A stretch of DNA of 64,000 nt, taken from assembly GCA_036250195.1 (NCBI GenBank), contig JAVHZZ010000011.1, forward strand, positions 50,351,311-50,415,310, read 5' to 3'. This DNA is from Mixophyes australis (lineage: Eukaryota; Chordata; Amphibia; Anura; Limnodynastidae). Of the stretch, positions 11,234 through 22,004 are shown in pieces. The position numbers were made by a program, and so were the translations under genes. Positions within the stretch are counted from its first letter, which is position 1. Each line of letters begins with the position of its first letter. Under the pieces are notes generated by a model. That model ran no database searches and was not told the origin of the DNA. It was given only the letters and a program-made list of their open reading frames with translations.

Positions 11234-12712
11234 TGGTGTAAGTGGCCTCTCTGCGGCCTTTGACACTGTGGATCACCCCCTCCTTCTGCAAACTCTTCTC
11301 TCTCTTGGCCTCTCTGGTTCTGTCCACGCCTGGTTCTGCTCTTATCTCGCCAAACGCACCTTCTCTGTCTCCACATCTGGGTCTGCCTCCACCCCCTTCC
11401 CTTTCCCGGTTGGAGTCCCCCAGGACTCTGTTCTCGGCCCCCTACTATTCTCGCTCTACACTTCCTCACTCGGGACTCTCATCTCCTCCTACGGTCTTCA
11501 GTATCACCTCTATGCTGACGACATTCAGCTCTACGTATCTTCTCCTGATCTCTCTCCCACTCTCCTCTCTCGTGTATCTGACTGCCTCTCTGCCATCTCC
11601 TCCTGGATGTCCTCGCGCTTTCTCAAAATTAATATCTCTAAAACTGAACTAATTGTCTTCCCTCCCCCCAGGCTCCCCTCTCACCACAACCTCTCCATTG
11701 TGGTTAATAATTCAACCATCTCCTATGTCACCCAGCTCCGTTGCCTGGGTGTCACCCTTGACTCCTCTCTCTCCTTTGTCCCCCACATCCAATCTCTAGC
11801 CCAAACCTGCCGCTTCCAGCTGCGTAACATTGCCCGCATCCAGCCCTTCCTCTCACAAAATGCCACCAAAACCATCATACACGCTCTCATCATCTCCTGC
11901 CTCGACTACTGCAACCTTCTCCTTACTGGCCTCCCCCTCCCACCTCGCCCCCCTTCGCTCTGTTCTCAATGCGGCTGCCCGACTCATCTTTCTCTCACGC
12001 CGCTCCTCCTCCGCCTCCCCTCTCTGCCTTGCCTTACACTGGCTCCCCTTCCCCTACAGGATCCTTTTCAAGCTCCTCACCACCACTTACAAAGCCCTCT
12101 CCCAGTCTACTGCCCCCTATATCTCCAACCTCCTCACCATTCACACCCCTGCCCGCTCCCTGCGCTCGGCCAATGACCGTCACCTCTCCTCCACTCTGAT
12201 CACGTCTTCCCACTCCAGAATCCAAGACTTCTCCCGAGCTGCTCCCCTCCACTGGAATGACCTCCCTCGCTCCATCCGTCTCTCACCCAGTCTGTGCTCC
12301 TTCAAATGGGCACTCAAAACTCACCTGTTCCTCAAAGCCTACCAACAATCCACTTAACCCTTACCTTGTTGCACCTTCGCAAACATCCTTCTCTCGTTCT
12401 CCCCTCTCTCCACCAGCTCCGCCTTTCTCTCCCTTACTTTAATGGCTCCCTCCTGTGCCTGTTTGTCCACCCTCCCTTAGGATGTGAGCTCGTATGAGCA
12501 GGGCCCCTCTCCCCTCCTGTCTCCATACCTGTTCTTCTACTCCATCTTCGCTCATATGTCTGCCCAGAGTTCTGAAGTATTGGTACTTTGTGTTTATTGC
12601 TCTGTACTATGTCACCCTGTATGGTCTCCTGTTTGTATTATGTACGGCGCTGCGGAAACCTTGTGGCGCCTAACAAATAAATGATAATAATAATAATAAT
12701 AATAATAAGTGT
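11234..12712 (+). mobile_element. L2-clade LINE, 5'-truncated copy 1
   Basis: The copy begins abruptly inside reverse-transcriptase motif A ([12 protein letters not shown]) and runs to a 3' end TACGGCGCTGCGGAAACC…GCGCC, followed by an (ATA/TAA)n tail. This tail is shared with the copies ending at 24,518, 26,632, 54,766 (antisense) and about 46,455. 5' truncation and a short-repeat tail are the hallmarks of target-primed reverse transcription. It is inserted into the antisense unit that surrounds it. A short TAAGTG occurs on both sides and may be a target duplication. Confidence 0.88.
11245..12357 (+). pseudogene. L2 reverse transcriptase, truncated and frameshifted
   Basis: The frame starting at RT motif A reads [20 protein letters not shown], then [17 protein letters not shown] (motif B, with D where G is usual), then the catalytic box YADD at 11,511-11,522. 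Downstream are the thumb region [18 protein letters not shown] and the tail domain. Near 11,938-11,944 a 2-bp deletion relative to the 23.7-kb copy shifts the frame. The continuing frame carries [17 protein letters not shown] and ends with the C-terminal LINE block HWNDLPRSIRLSPSLCSFKW…KTHLF at 12,357. Endonuclease and RT motifs before A are absent. The copy cannot make an active enzyme. Confidence 0.88.
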
Positions 12713-13075
12713 ATAATTGATATATAAATAGTAATAATTAAGGCCCCAGCCTACCAACTAGGCATATGCAAAAACTGTCCTTACCCTGGCCAAAAGGCTA
12801 GGGCAAAGGAAAAATAGTGCTACCTGAATTAAAAGTGCTAGTGCAAAGTGAGGTACTCTGCGCACAGATGTCCCTTGCTACCATATGCATTTTGAGCAAC
12901 CCCTTAAGTCACACCAAGCGCACATAGCACCTCGGGCTTCAAGCAGCCAACCTAATGACCAGAGGACAGGTGACGGCTCATCGCCTACAAGGGGCGCCTT
13001 TAAGCCCCACTGTGTACATGGGCATCTACACATGATCTTAGCCATAAGGCCGAGAACCGACAATCGGGCTTTTTT
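12713..13075 (-). mobile_element. 5' part of antisense unit (split by L2)
   Basis: The minus strand from about 13,060 runs through a U2-like head and then about 310 bp of unassigned sequence to the L2 insertion. It appears to resume at 11,233. No protein was recognised. Without the L2 the unit would be about 0.8 kb, a size compatible with a composite SINE, a short LINE derivative or a processed RNA copy. See the separate U2-like entry. Confidence 0.35.
13023..13060 (-). ncRNA. U2 snRNA-like 5' fragment
   Basis: On the minus strand, TTCTCGGCCTTATGGCTAAG followed by ATCATGTGTAG matches the highly conserved first ~35 nt of U2 small nuclear RNA (stem-loop I and branch-site recognition region), with a T-to-A change in the CCTTTTGG run and an A-to-T change in ATCAAG. 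The branch-recognition GTAGTA is replaced by GTAGAT, and no U2 sequence follows (no Sm site, no 3' stem-loops). It is not a functional U2 gene. It is either a fragment of a retropseudogene or the head of a composite retroelement. Confidence 0.6.
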
Positions 13076-15944
13076 TACAGTTGCTACCTGGTTCTGAAAG
13101 CAAGTTGAAAGAAGCTGGAGCATTATATCAATCTAGATCCATTGCACTTACTAATAAGCAATGTATACAGATCCCAGAGAGGCTGAACATTCCTCCTAAT
13201 GTGGCCCTTCCACAGTGCAACAAATGCATCAGTATGAACAGAAGCTTTGTCTAATATATTCCCAGATCCCCCTTTCCTGATCATTTTCAGCCATTATGTC
13301 CCACAGCCCCCTCTTTATTTGTTACCTCCTCCTCTGACTTTGGTTTCTGGGTAAGTTAGGCTTTCGTTGATGCATTTGCATTATGGTTGAGGTAAGGGAA
13401 AGGGGTTTGGAATTTTCTCACAAAGTTAAGATGGATCTTGGTTAAAGAGTTTCAATGAAAATGATCACTCATTTGGATCACAGGAGATTCTTACAAATTA
13501 TCATCTCTTGTCCTCCTGCTTCAATAGGAATTTGTATGTCTTTTGATGATTCTAAATATTTAAATGCGGATGACGGGCAATCATGTCATACACTTTCCCA
13601 GATGCATTGTATACTATTTTGTTCTCCCTAGATGATAGATTCAGGCCACCATATGCTTCAACGTGGAAGTGTTATATAGATTTCTCCATATATATTGGAA
13701 TATACTGGTCATTTAAGCTTCAGTTATGTGTTAAAATACTAATAGTAGTAAAGTGTCATTAGGGCTGCCTATATTTTAAGTGTCAGAAGTTTACTTTTTA
13801 TGGACGTTGTTTTATTGGAGTATATTAATATGATTCTTTATAAAAACTGTACAATAGGGTTCCCATTGAAAAGTGTTATAGTGATGTTCAAGATATGCTT
13901 ATCAGTGCCCGGAAGTGGGGCAAAAATCAGATATTTTCCGTGACTAAAAGGTTTCTACTAACTAAACTGAGGATATCTCCAAATAGTCAACATTAATATC
14001 TCTGCCCACAGAGCAATATCTTAGTTTTGCATTTGTGCACAGAATTAATTATTGATCAGAGGAAAGCACCAATGTCCAATGTTTCAGAATGCCCTATAGT
14101 TCATACTACTGCTCATGTGAACAACAGAGCCATGTAGGCCCCGGGATTAATGATCTCAAACCATTTTCAGAGCAGTTTGCACACTTTGCAATCTGCTTGT
14201 AACGTAGCGTGAGCAAACTCTGAATCTCTTCAATTTCTGAAAATCTTCCCTTAATGAGCCCTTAATGGTCTGCTTTGGTCTTGTTTTATCCATTTGTACC
14301 AACCTGACCTGAAAGAAATAATTGTTGATACAGCTGTATCCAGATGAATGGTTTTATGTAGCATATTTTAAACACTTTAATGCTTCAAATATGCTGTAAA
14401 TAGGCATTTTAAATGTGTGTATGAGGAAATAAATGACTACAGTGTTTTTAAAAATAGAGGAAAGTGTCTATACGGACATAGTCCAAACGTTGTTTCTTTT
14501 CTAAAACAATTATTTTATTCAGTCCAGGTTTTTTTTTAATGGCAAAGGTGGGAGGAAACTATTGTATAACAATGTGTCATGCTAGAAGGATTGATATACT
14601 GTATATAATATATATATGCTATGTGTGTATATTGTGGGTCTATTGTCCTTTACTAAGAGAACTGTGTTCTACTTATTTGCATAACCTGCTCATTTCCATA
14701 CTGCTGCTTGGTCTGAAGGACTTATTTCCCTAAATGAGGCTCAAAGTTTTTATGACTAAACATACAAGTGTTTGAAATTCAAATAAGGTCCATTATGTCC
14801 ACTCTGCTAGAGTCAAAATAATGAAGAGGTGTCTGTTAAACCTGTAATCATGATAACCACCTGTTCTCATTCACTGTATTCCCCTGGTGTTTGACACAAA
14901 ACAATTGGGAAAATGAAAGGAAAACGGCTTAATCCAAAAGGTGTTGACTAATTGTAAGCCAATAGAAACCCATTTTATTTTTAAAAAATTACGCAATCAT
15001 TTTTTTCACAGTCTCATTTATTTCTTAGAGGCAGATTTACCCAAGCTCACTTTGTTTCTTATGTTACCCATGCCGGCGGAGGACCCAGATGGTCATATTC
15101 AGTAGTGCACAATGTGAACAGCAAACAGCAAGTGTAAAAATCCATACATAGCTAACATATTTTAATGTTATAAAGCATCTTAGCAGTCACTTGATCCACT
15201 CTAAATATATTTTTAGTAATCACATCTGCATACCTATACATATACAGTAAGACGAATATTATTAAATCCTTTTTCTAAGCAGTTATTGTAAACCAAAAAA
15301 TGCGCCAGAGACACTTCTTTTTACAAAACTATTGTGTACTATGAATTATTTGTTTGTCTTTTAATAATATTTTGAACACACACATTATTTCCTGTTAACA
15401 TTAATAAAATCATTTCCTTAACTTATAGCCAGCAGTAAACTAATAAAAAGTAAATATATTAGTAATTCAAAACTGAATCCCAAGTGCCAAAAATAACTAG
15501 GCTTAAACAGTTGAGCATCTCTGTTACTTATAAATCAATGTATAAAATGACTTATAGTAAAACTCCAGTCTCTTCAACAAGGGGAGCACACAGGATTTTG
15601 ACAGTGGGTATTACAAATTTAACTTTGACAATATTATTCCTATGTACATACATATAATGTACATACATATCCTACAAATACAACATACAGTATATGTTAC
15701 CAATATTATTGGTTCACCCTTCTTTGGAAATGCCTCTGCCCTGCCCGGAAGAATCTGTGCAAGTGCACGTAGAGCTAGGATGACAGCAGGGTAAGTGAGG
15801 CATTTGCCTAAGGTGCAGAATTCTAGGGGGTGCGCAGGTTGTGGTCACGTACCCAGCCTCCCACATCCTATTTAGTAAAGGTCTCTATTAGTGTAAGTTT
15901 CCTGTAATTTAGGGCAATGTATATTTATGTCTAAAACTATTTTA
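13076..15944. other. Unassigned low-repeat stretch
   Basis: About 2.9 kb with no coding frame above 64 codons and few obvious repeats. Blocks near 14,150-14,440 and 14,810-14,920 lack microsatellites and contain runs typical of slowly evolving non-coding DNA. They are where conserved elements would be sought first, but conservation cannot be judged from one sequence. Confidence 0.4.
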
Positions 15945-17870
15945 TTGATTTTAAAAGGGGAAAACAAGAATAATAAAGACATTGAATATTTAAATTTTCC
16001 ATAAGTCAAAGAATCACAATACAAATGACGACATTATCATAAGTTAAACATCTAATAATATATTGATAATGATGCCATAAACAATAGATGCGTTAACTTG
16101 TGAGAGGAGAAATCCAGCTTAGAAATTCTTTGAGCTTATCAATCAAAATAGGTATATTATGTGTATAATGATGTACAATTATAATATTATGATTTATAAG
16201 AATAAAGGATATCCGAGAAAAAGAAAAGAAAGTCCACTAGGGATAAATGGGAGTGAGGAGATATGAATAGGGGGATTGAAGGAATTGTTGTTGTGTACGT
16301 TAAAGTAGGAACAGATTATTCTAATGCTAAGGAAATATTTAGGCAAAAAAAGTATATATAAATGGGGGGATATGAAGGGTGGTAACAATCCCCATTTCTT
16401 GTGAAACTTTATTACCCCTTTTTCGATATCAGGGTGTGTAGCTTCTCTAGCTAGATAAATAATGTCTAATAACACCGTCTGTCTGTTTCCCCAAGGTTGG
16501 AGGGATTGGGGGTGTCCATTGCTTTAGAATCAATTGTTTAGCCACAGTGACTATTACTGTTAGGGCAGGAAACGTTTCAGTTGAGGGTAGAGCAACTGTT
16601 CAAGCATCAAAATTAGTGGGGAGGAGTAATTCTATGGTCATAGTTACATATATTTTGAAACTATGATTAATTAAACTAATAAACTTATTCCAAAATGTTT
16701 TGACTTTACTACAAACCCAATAGCCACGCTTCCCCTTTAATTATGAACCAACGTCTGGACTGAGGAATGTAAGCCCTTTGAATGGTGTTTAGGTGAACCT
16801 CCTGAAGACAAGCTGAAGTTAGGAATTTCCATCTGGATTCAAAGTAACAGGCTAAAGTGTTCAAATCATTCATGTTCGGGATATCTTTTTGCCATGCCTC
16901 AAATGTTCATCTCCAGGTGGCTGCATGGTCTGTATTGATGTGATCAGTGTATAGATATCTAATCCTATAAGTTGATGATTTTAGAAAGTTGATTAAGGTA
17001 GCAGGGTTTTCAGGTGTTATTATCGGTAATTGTATTGACTCCAGAATTACAGATACATATAATTTGGGATACCAGTTTTTTCTTGCAATTGTTGGAAAGT
17101 ATAGAGTTTGCCTCCTGGGTCAAATACTTCTTTGATTGCTATTATTCCTTTCACCCGTCAGGCGAGAAACTAGCAATTTTCAGACTTGGAGAAAATGCAG
17201 GATTGCCCCAAATTGGGAGGAATCTAGTTTTTTGAAGTCTCAGTTAAATTTCTTATTAATGTGAATCCAGGATTTATAAGTATCATTGAATAGGATATTA
17301 TGATGAAATGTGTAGTTACCAAGGAGCTGGGTAAATGTAGTAAAGCAACTGGGGAACATGGGCATTTTCCAGTGCTTGGTTTGTAAAATGATCATGTTGA
17401 AGGAGCCAGTGTAAAGAACGGAACAAAGAAGCTTGTGTAAAGGAAAGTATGTGTGGCAGTCCTAAACCTCCTTGAACCTTTCCAAGATTCAGTTTATGTC
17501 AGGCAATACGAGGTTTCTTGGATTGCCATATAAATTTAGAAAATAATATGGTGCACATATGTAAATCAGATTTAGTTAGGTCTATTGGTAGCATTTGAAG
17601 TCGATAATATAATTTAGGAAAAATTATGCTTTTAATAGTAGCATTGCAGCCCAAGAGGGATAGTGGAAGATCATGCCAATTAAGCATAAGTGATGATGGG
17701 TGGTTAAAGGAATATAAATTATGTAATTTAGCAGGAATGTATATTCCTACATATTTAATTTAAGTGGGAGATAACATGAACTGGGAGGTGAGTTTTTATA
17801 TTACACATAATATTGGGAATTCCTGAGCCTGCAAAATAAGTAAACCCATGAATAGTATGTAAGGTAGCGG
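15945..17870 (-). mobile_element. L1-type LINE, antisense 3' half
   Basis: Minus-strand translation in several frames gives the C-terminal portion of an L1-clade ORF2. The order is YVGIYIPAKLHNLYSFNHPS near 17,700-17,760; DLPLSLLGCNATIKSIIFPK with FSKFIWQSKKPRI at 17,499-17,687; GGLGLPHILSFT nearby; and farther on VAKQLILKQWTPPIPPT near 16,500-16,560. These correspond in order to the segment after the RT catalytic core, the connector and the extreme C terminus of L1 ORF2. Many stops and frameshifts separate the pieces. The 3' untranslated part probably continues to about 15,945. The RT core itself is missing, so the element is truncated at its 5' side. Confidence 0.75.
17499..17860 (-). pseudogene. 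L1 ORF2 fragment after the RT core
   Basis: The longest clean piece is 62 codons: MLNWHDLPLSLLGCNATIKS, then IIFPKLYYRLQMLPIDLTKS, then a stretch ending SKFIWQSKKPRIA. The LPLSLLG…IK…PK…Y…Q.LPI…FIW..KKPRI pattern is characteristic of L1-clade reverse transcriptases just downstream of the palm. It stops at 17,499 by mutation, and related coding sequence continues toward lower coordinates in shifted frames. Confidence 0.8.
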
Positions 17871-19060
17871 GGATAGATCTATCGGGATCATAGAACACAA
17901 GTAGCATGTTGCCTGGAATGCAGAGGCTTTTTATTGGTGGTCTGTGGTTATACTATAATCATTCAGTACTGGCTTTGGTAACTACAACAAGGTGATTTTG
18001 GCGTTCATGATCAAGCTGTCATGGGTCATAGGCGAGAGAATACCTTGCAAGCAAAATAATCAGTCCCATCGTCCAACCTCTAGTGGTTCCACCTCTTTAG
18101 GAACTCATGTGATCTGATCACCAATTAAGCACAAGAGGAACATACCTGTCTATTTCTATGATCATTTTGCTGGAGTCCTTCATCCAAATTGGATGAAGGA
18201 CCCCAGGTAGGGGTGCAATAGACATTTAGTTTAATATGATAATTATATAATGGAACAGACAAAGGGAAAGTGCTGAAGTGTTTAAAGAAGGGAGATAAAA
18301 TATAGAAACAAGGAAAGTGATTGTAAAACTGAGATTACTAAAAAAGTAGAGGCAGCTGGAGGAACGATGTGACAGATTAGCAAAGGGGGAATGGCAGAGT
18401 AAAAAAATAATTGAAGAGATTAAAGAGGGGAAGTATAGGAGAGACAGAGGAAGAATGGCAAAGAGTAGAATGAGACGGAGACCTATAAATTATTTCTAAA
18501 GTTCCTGCCATTAGAATTTCTGCCAATGATTGTTCTTAAGGGATAGGAACTAGGATTAGGAAAGGCTGCCCCAAGCAAAGAAATGCCTTATGCTGGCTTT
18601 GAATGCTAGAAACGGTCTGAAATTGAGTGGAGAGAAAAACATGCCAACCTTAATATGTCTTTCATAATGTTCATGCACAGCTTGTCTAATTGGCTGCCCT
18701 GACATACTGTCTGCAAAGTAATAAAAATGTAGCTGGTTCTGCAGCAATGGCAGCTGGGTCCTGACAGTTATGAATAAACACACAAATGTTGTGGGTTGCA
18801 AGTACATTTGTTTTAGAAGACTCTCTATCATAACCCCTTCAACCAGGTACAACATTCTATTTGCCAAACTTCCCACTTAATTTACTTAGCAGTTACTAGT
18901 GCTAAACCAATAAATTGATGTTTAAAACACCCTATTAAATGACATAATTCAGTCCAAGTAACTGCAAAGCTGAATTAAGAGGGACATACAAGAACAGAGC
19001 ATTTTGTATGGGTGGAAATGGTCATGTTGGAATGTCAGATTTACCAGATTGGGGAAAATG
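17871..19060. other. Anonymous stretch with a small palindrome
   Basis: No gene was seen. At 18,176-18,200 TCCTTCATCCAA and TTGGATGAAGGA form a near-perfect inverted repeat around one central base. The 106-codon minus frame at 18,556-18,876 has no recognisable domain. Confidence 0.5.
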
Positions 19061-19224
19061 GTCTATATCAGGCCTGTCCAACCTGCGGCCCTCCAGATGT
19101 TGTGAAACTACAAGTCCCAGCATGCCCTTTCAGCTATCAACTGGTTGTCTACCAGCAAAGCATGCTGGGGCTTGTAGTTTCACAACACCTGGAGGGCCGC
19201 AGGTTGGACAGGCCTGGTCTATAT
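19061..19224. mobile_element. 148-bp hAT MITE with 8-bp target duplication
   Basis: The element proper (19,069-19,216) begins CAGGCCTGTCCAACCTGCGG and ends with the exact complement. Inverted arms of about 60 bp contain ACTACAAGTCCCAGCATGC. It is flanked by identical GTCTATAT octamers at 19,061-19,068 and 19,217-19,224. Terminal CAG, 8-bp duplications and long inverted arms place it in the hAT superfamily as a non-autonomous miniature element. It encodes nothing. Confidence 0.93.
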
Positions 19225-19233
19225 TATTTATAT

Positions 19234-19236
<3 letters not shown>

Positions 19237-19272
<36 letters not shown>

Positions 19273-19285
19273 ATATCCATGTATG

Positions 19286-19345
<60 letters not shown>

Positions 19346-19357
19346 TCTATATCCATG

Positions 19358-19411
<54 letters not shown>

Positions 19412-19429
19412 AGCACACTATATATATAG

Positions 19430-19475
<46 letters not shown>

Positions 19476-19536
19476 GCACACACTCACACACACACACACA
19501 CACACATTATATATATATATCTATATATATATATAT

Positions 19537-19587
<51 letters not shown>
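19237..19587. repeat. Long (TA)n microsatellite block
   Basis: About 350 bp of nearly pure TA dinucleotides, broken by short GTAT, CCATG and CACACA stretches (notably 19,469-19,506). It starts about a dozen bases after the MITE's right target duplication (GTCTATAT). Frames of Tyr-Ile repeats in both strands are artefacts. Confidence 0.97.
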
Positions 19588-19591
<4 letters not shown>

Positions 19592-19714
19592 TTTAATCAT
19601 GATTCTACCTGGTGTACCTGTATTTTGCAAAGGTACAAAATGGGGGGGTGGTTGAAAGTTTACGTCAAGATTGCCAAGCTGAAAATAAAATTCCTTCTTT
19701 GCATGGGAAGACGA

Positions 19715-19866
19715 GGGGGTATATTTAGCAAGCTGTGGCTTTGAAAAAGTGGAGATGGTGCCTATAGCAACCAATCACATCCTAACTGTCATTTTGTCGA
19801 ATGTACTAAATAAATGATAACTAGAATCTCATTGGTTGCTATAGGCAACAGTTCCAATTTTTCAAT
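19715..19866. mobile_element. Palindromic hairpin MITE, decayed copy
   Basis: Third member of the family at 3,184 and 7,268. The left arm carries TGCCTATAGCAACCAATCA, the right arm TGATAACTAGAATCTCATTG followed by GTTGCTATAGGCAAC. The outer part of the right arm has decayed, and arms no longer pair at many positions. Confidence 0.8.
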
Positions 19867-20273
19867 ATTTATAGTATCAGGTACAGTTTACTGAGATACT
19901 GAGTCTGTTCCTCATACTAAATTGCCAATGTGGACAGAAGATTTTAGATATTAAAAAATAATGTTTATTCCATACCCATACAAAGTATTCTTATAATACC
20001 TTGTTTAAAAAGCAAAATATAGAAGAATTAAAAACATATGGACCGACAGAGGGTAAGTAATCTTATATTGATCAGATCCACTCTGATTACATAATAGGGA
20101 TCTTTTTGGACTGAAGCAAGGATGTTCACGGTTTTCAATTCATAATAGTTCTACTATTCTCTAATGTGGAGGATCAGGAGAGGACTCTCTCTTGAACACT
20201 TTTACAGACCTACCATTATAAAAAGAAGATTTCAGTATGATCTCTGTAAATACCTATGCACCAGCAGCTACAG

Positions 20274-20760
20274 CAGGGGTTCCCAAACTTTTGCAGTTCA
20301 CGGCACCCTTAGAGTCTCCATAATTTTTTCAAGGCACCCCTCCAAAATAATAACCAAGCAGTTCCGTTTTATAAGTAGTTGGGTCAAAAAAACGTAATAA
20401 GTATTTAGGTCAGGACATAATTTTAATATTTTTTTTCAATTATATTTCTCTCAAAGAATAATTTACAGCTAACTCACACTGTGCCCCTTCATCCACACAC
20501 TGTGCCCTCCTTCATCTCCACACACTCTGTGCCCTCCTTCTTATCCACACAATCTGTGCCCTCCTTCATATCCACACACTCTGTGCCCCTGCATCAACAC
20601 ACTCTGTGCCCCTGCATCCGCTCACTCTGTGCCCCTGCATCCACTAACTCTGCCCCCTCTGCATCCCAGGGACCAGGAAGAGAAAAATAAATAAAAACTT
20701 ACCAATCCGGCAACGCCCCAGGACCCAGCATCCTCCTCTCTCCTGATATTGGTACATTGT
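20274..20760. mobile_element. hAT-like terminus with internal minisatellite
   Basis: CAGGGGTTCCCAAACTTTT at 20,274 is a typical hAT left terminus. About 190 bp in, a minisatellite (20,470-20,665) repeats words such as CACACTCTGTGCCC with units of roughly 23-36 bp. It is followed by AAAAACTTACCAATCCGG. The right terminus and target duplication were not found, so the end coordinate is approximate. Confidence 0.55.
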
Positions 20761-22004
20761 TTATACTCAAGTGATCTCCAATTGACAATAGTCAAGCTTA
20801 TTGCAATGTGAAAGATTTGTTACTTGCTGGGTGATCAGCTACACTACAATTTAGCGCAAGGTGCCGCTGAACACTTTGCATATTGCCGGCTATTACTGTA
20901 AGAAGCATTTGCTCATTTTTTTGCGCACCTCTGTGGGTCACAAGGAAAAATTTGCGGAAATTTCTGTAAAAACCCAGACGCGACATATCTCTACATTCTG
21001 CTCTGGAGACACATCACCTCGTGCCCAATTGAATCTACCCCTAGGAGTGTCAATGCATTTGCCTGACTTCTGTATTACGTTGTTGGAAGCTGTTTTCTCC
21101 TGGGAGCTCACATATATGTGTTTCTGTGTTGTGTGAATGTGATACGAGAAGGAGTGAAACCTATCCTGGTTCCTGATTATTCTTCTTCCCTTTTAAAGTG
21201 ACCTACCATCTTTTTCCTAGATCCATTGCTGGTGGATCACAAATCTAACTTCCAGATTTATATGCTGCAAGAACTCAACTTGTATTTTATTAGCCAACTA
21301 GATTCATTGATTTATTTCTCTTTTTATTATTATTATTAATATTATTATTATTTTTATTTATTTTTCTAATAATTATTATTAAATGTTGAAAAAATTATTT
21401 TAATTTATTTATTTGTTGACTGCAAATAATTATATGATGATTAGATTTGTTTAGTTAATACAGGAAAAGTCCAGCGCTAAGAGATTTCTTGTTCTATATA
21501 CTATTTAGATAAAAAAAAGTATCTGGCAGGTGTCCTGGGTCTTACAGTTCCATAACAGCTGTCAAGCTTTGCAGATTTATGTGCACACACCTACACAATT
21601 TGCCTTCAGATTTGTGCTCTTCAACTCTCATGACCATCTAAAGAGATGTGCTTACAGTACACTGCTGGTCTTGAGTGCATATACAATTCAATATTTGCCC
21701 GACATTGTTCCATCATATAAAACCAAATCAAACTATAATATGTGCCTTGGTACGATAAAACATTATGGTGTTTTAATATGTTTAACAATATAATATGTTG
21801 AAGATGTAATATACGGAATATAATATAAGTATGATAATCAGCAATATGAAATATGAAAAGATAGGCTGCAAAATGAAAGATTGACCGGACAACTTCACCA
21901 CAGACATCTTCTCATGAAGGACACAGATGTCCATGTACAGATGAAATGCTGACCTTTGGTTAACCCAGGAGAAGACAAACAAATCCCCCATTTAAGCCAC
22001 TTTT
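20761..22004. other. Anonymous stretch, locally (ATT)-rich
   Basis: No gene was seen. At 21,325-21,415 there is an A/T-only patch of ATT-type repeats. Frames of 87-91 codons show no domain. Confidence 0.5.

Noticed and set aside
11011..11469. 152-codon minus frame beginning in the L2 copy
   Set aside because: It starts on the antisense of the L2 and runs out into the flanking unit, so the joined protein is an insertion artefact. Only the part below 11,233 could be real.
13023..13060. Functional U2 snRNA gene
   Set aside because: Only the first ~35 nt match; the Sm site and 3' stem-loops are absent and conserved bases are changed.
19228..19596. Tyr/Ile repeat frames on both strands
   Set aside because: Direct translation of (TA)n and (CA)n tracts.
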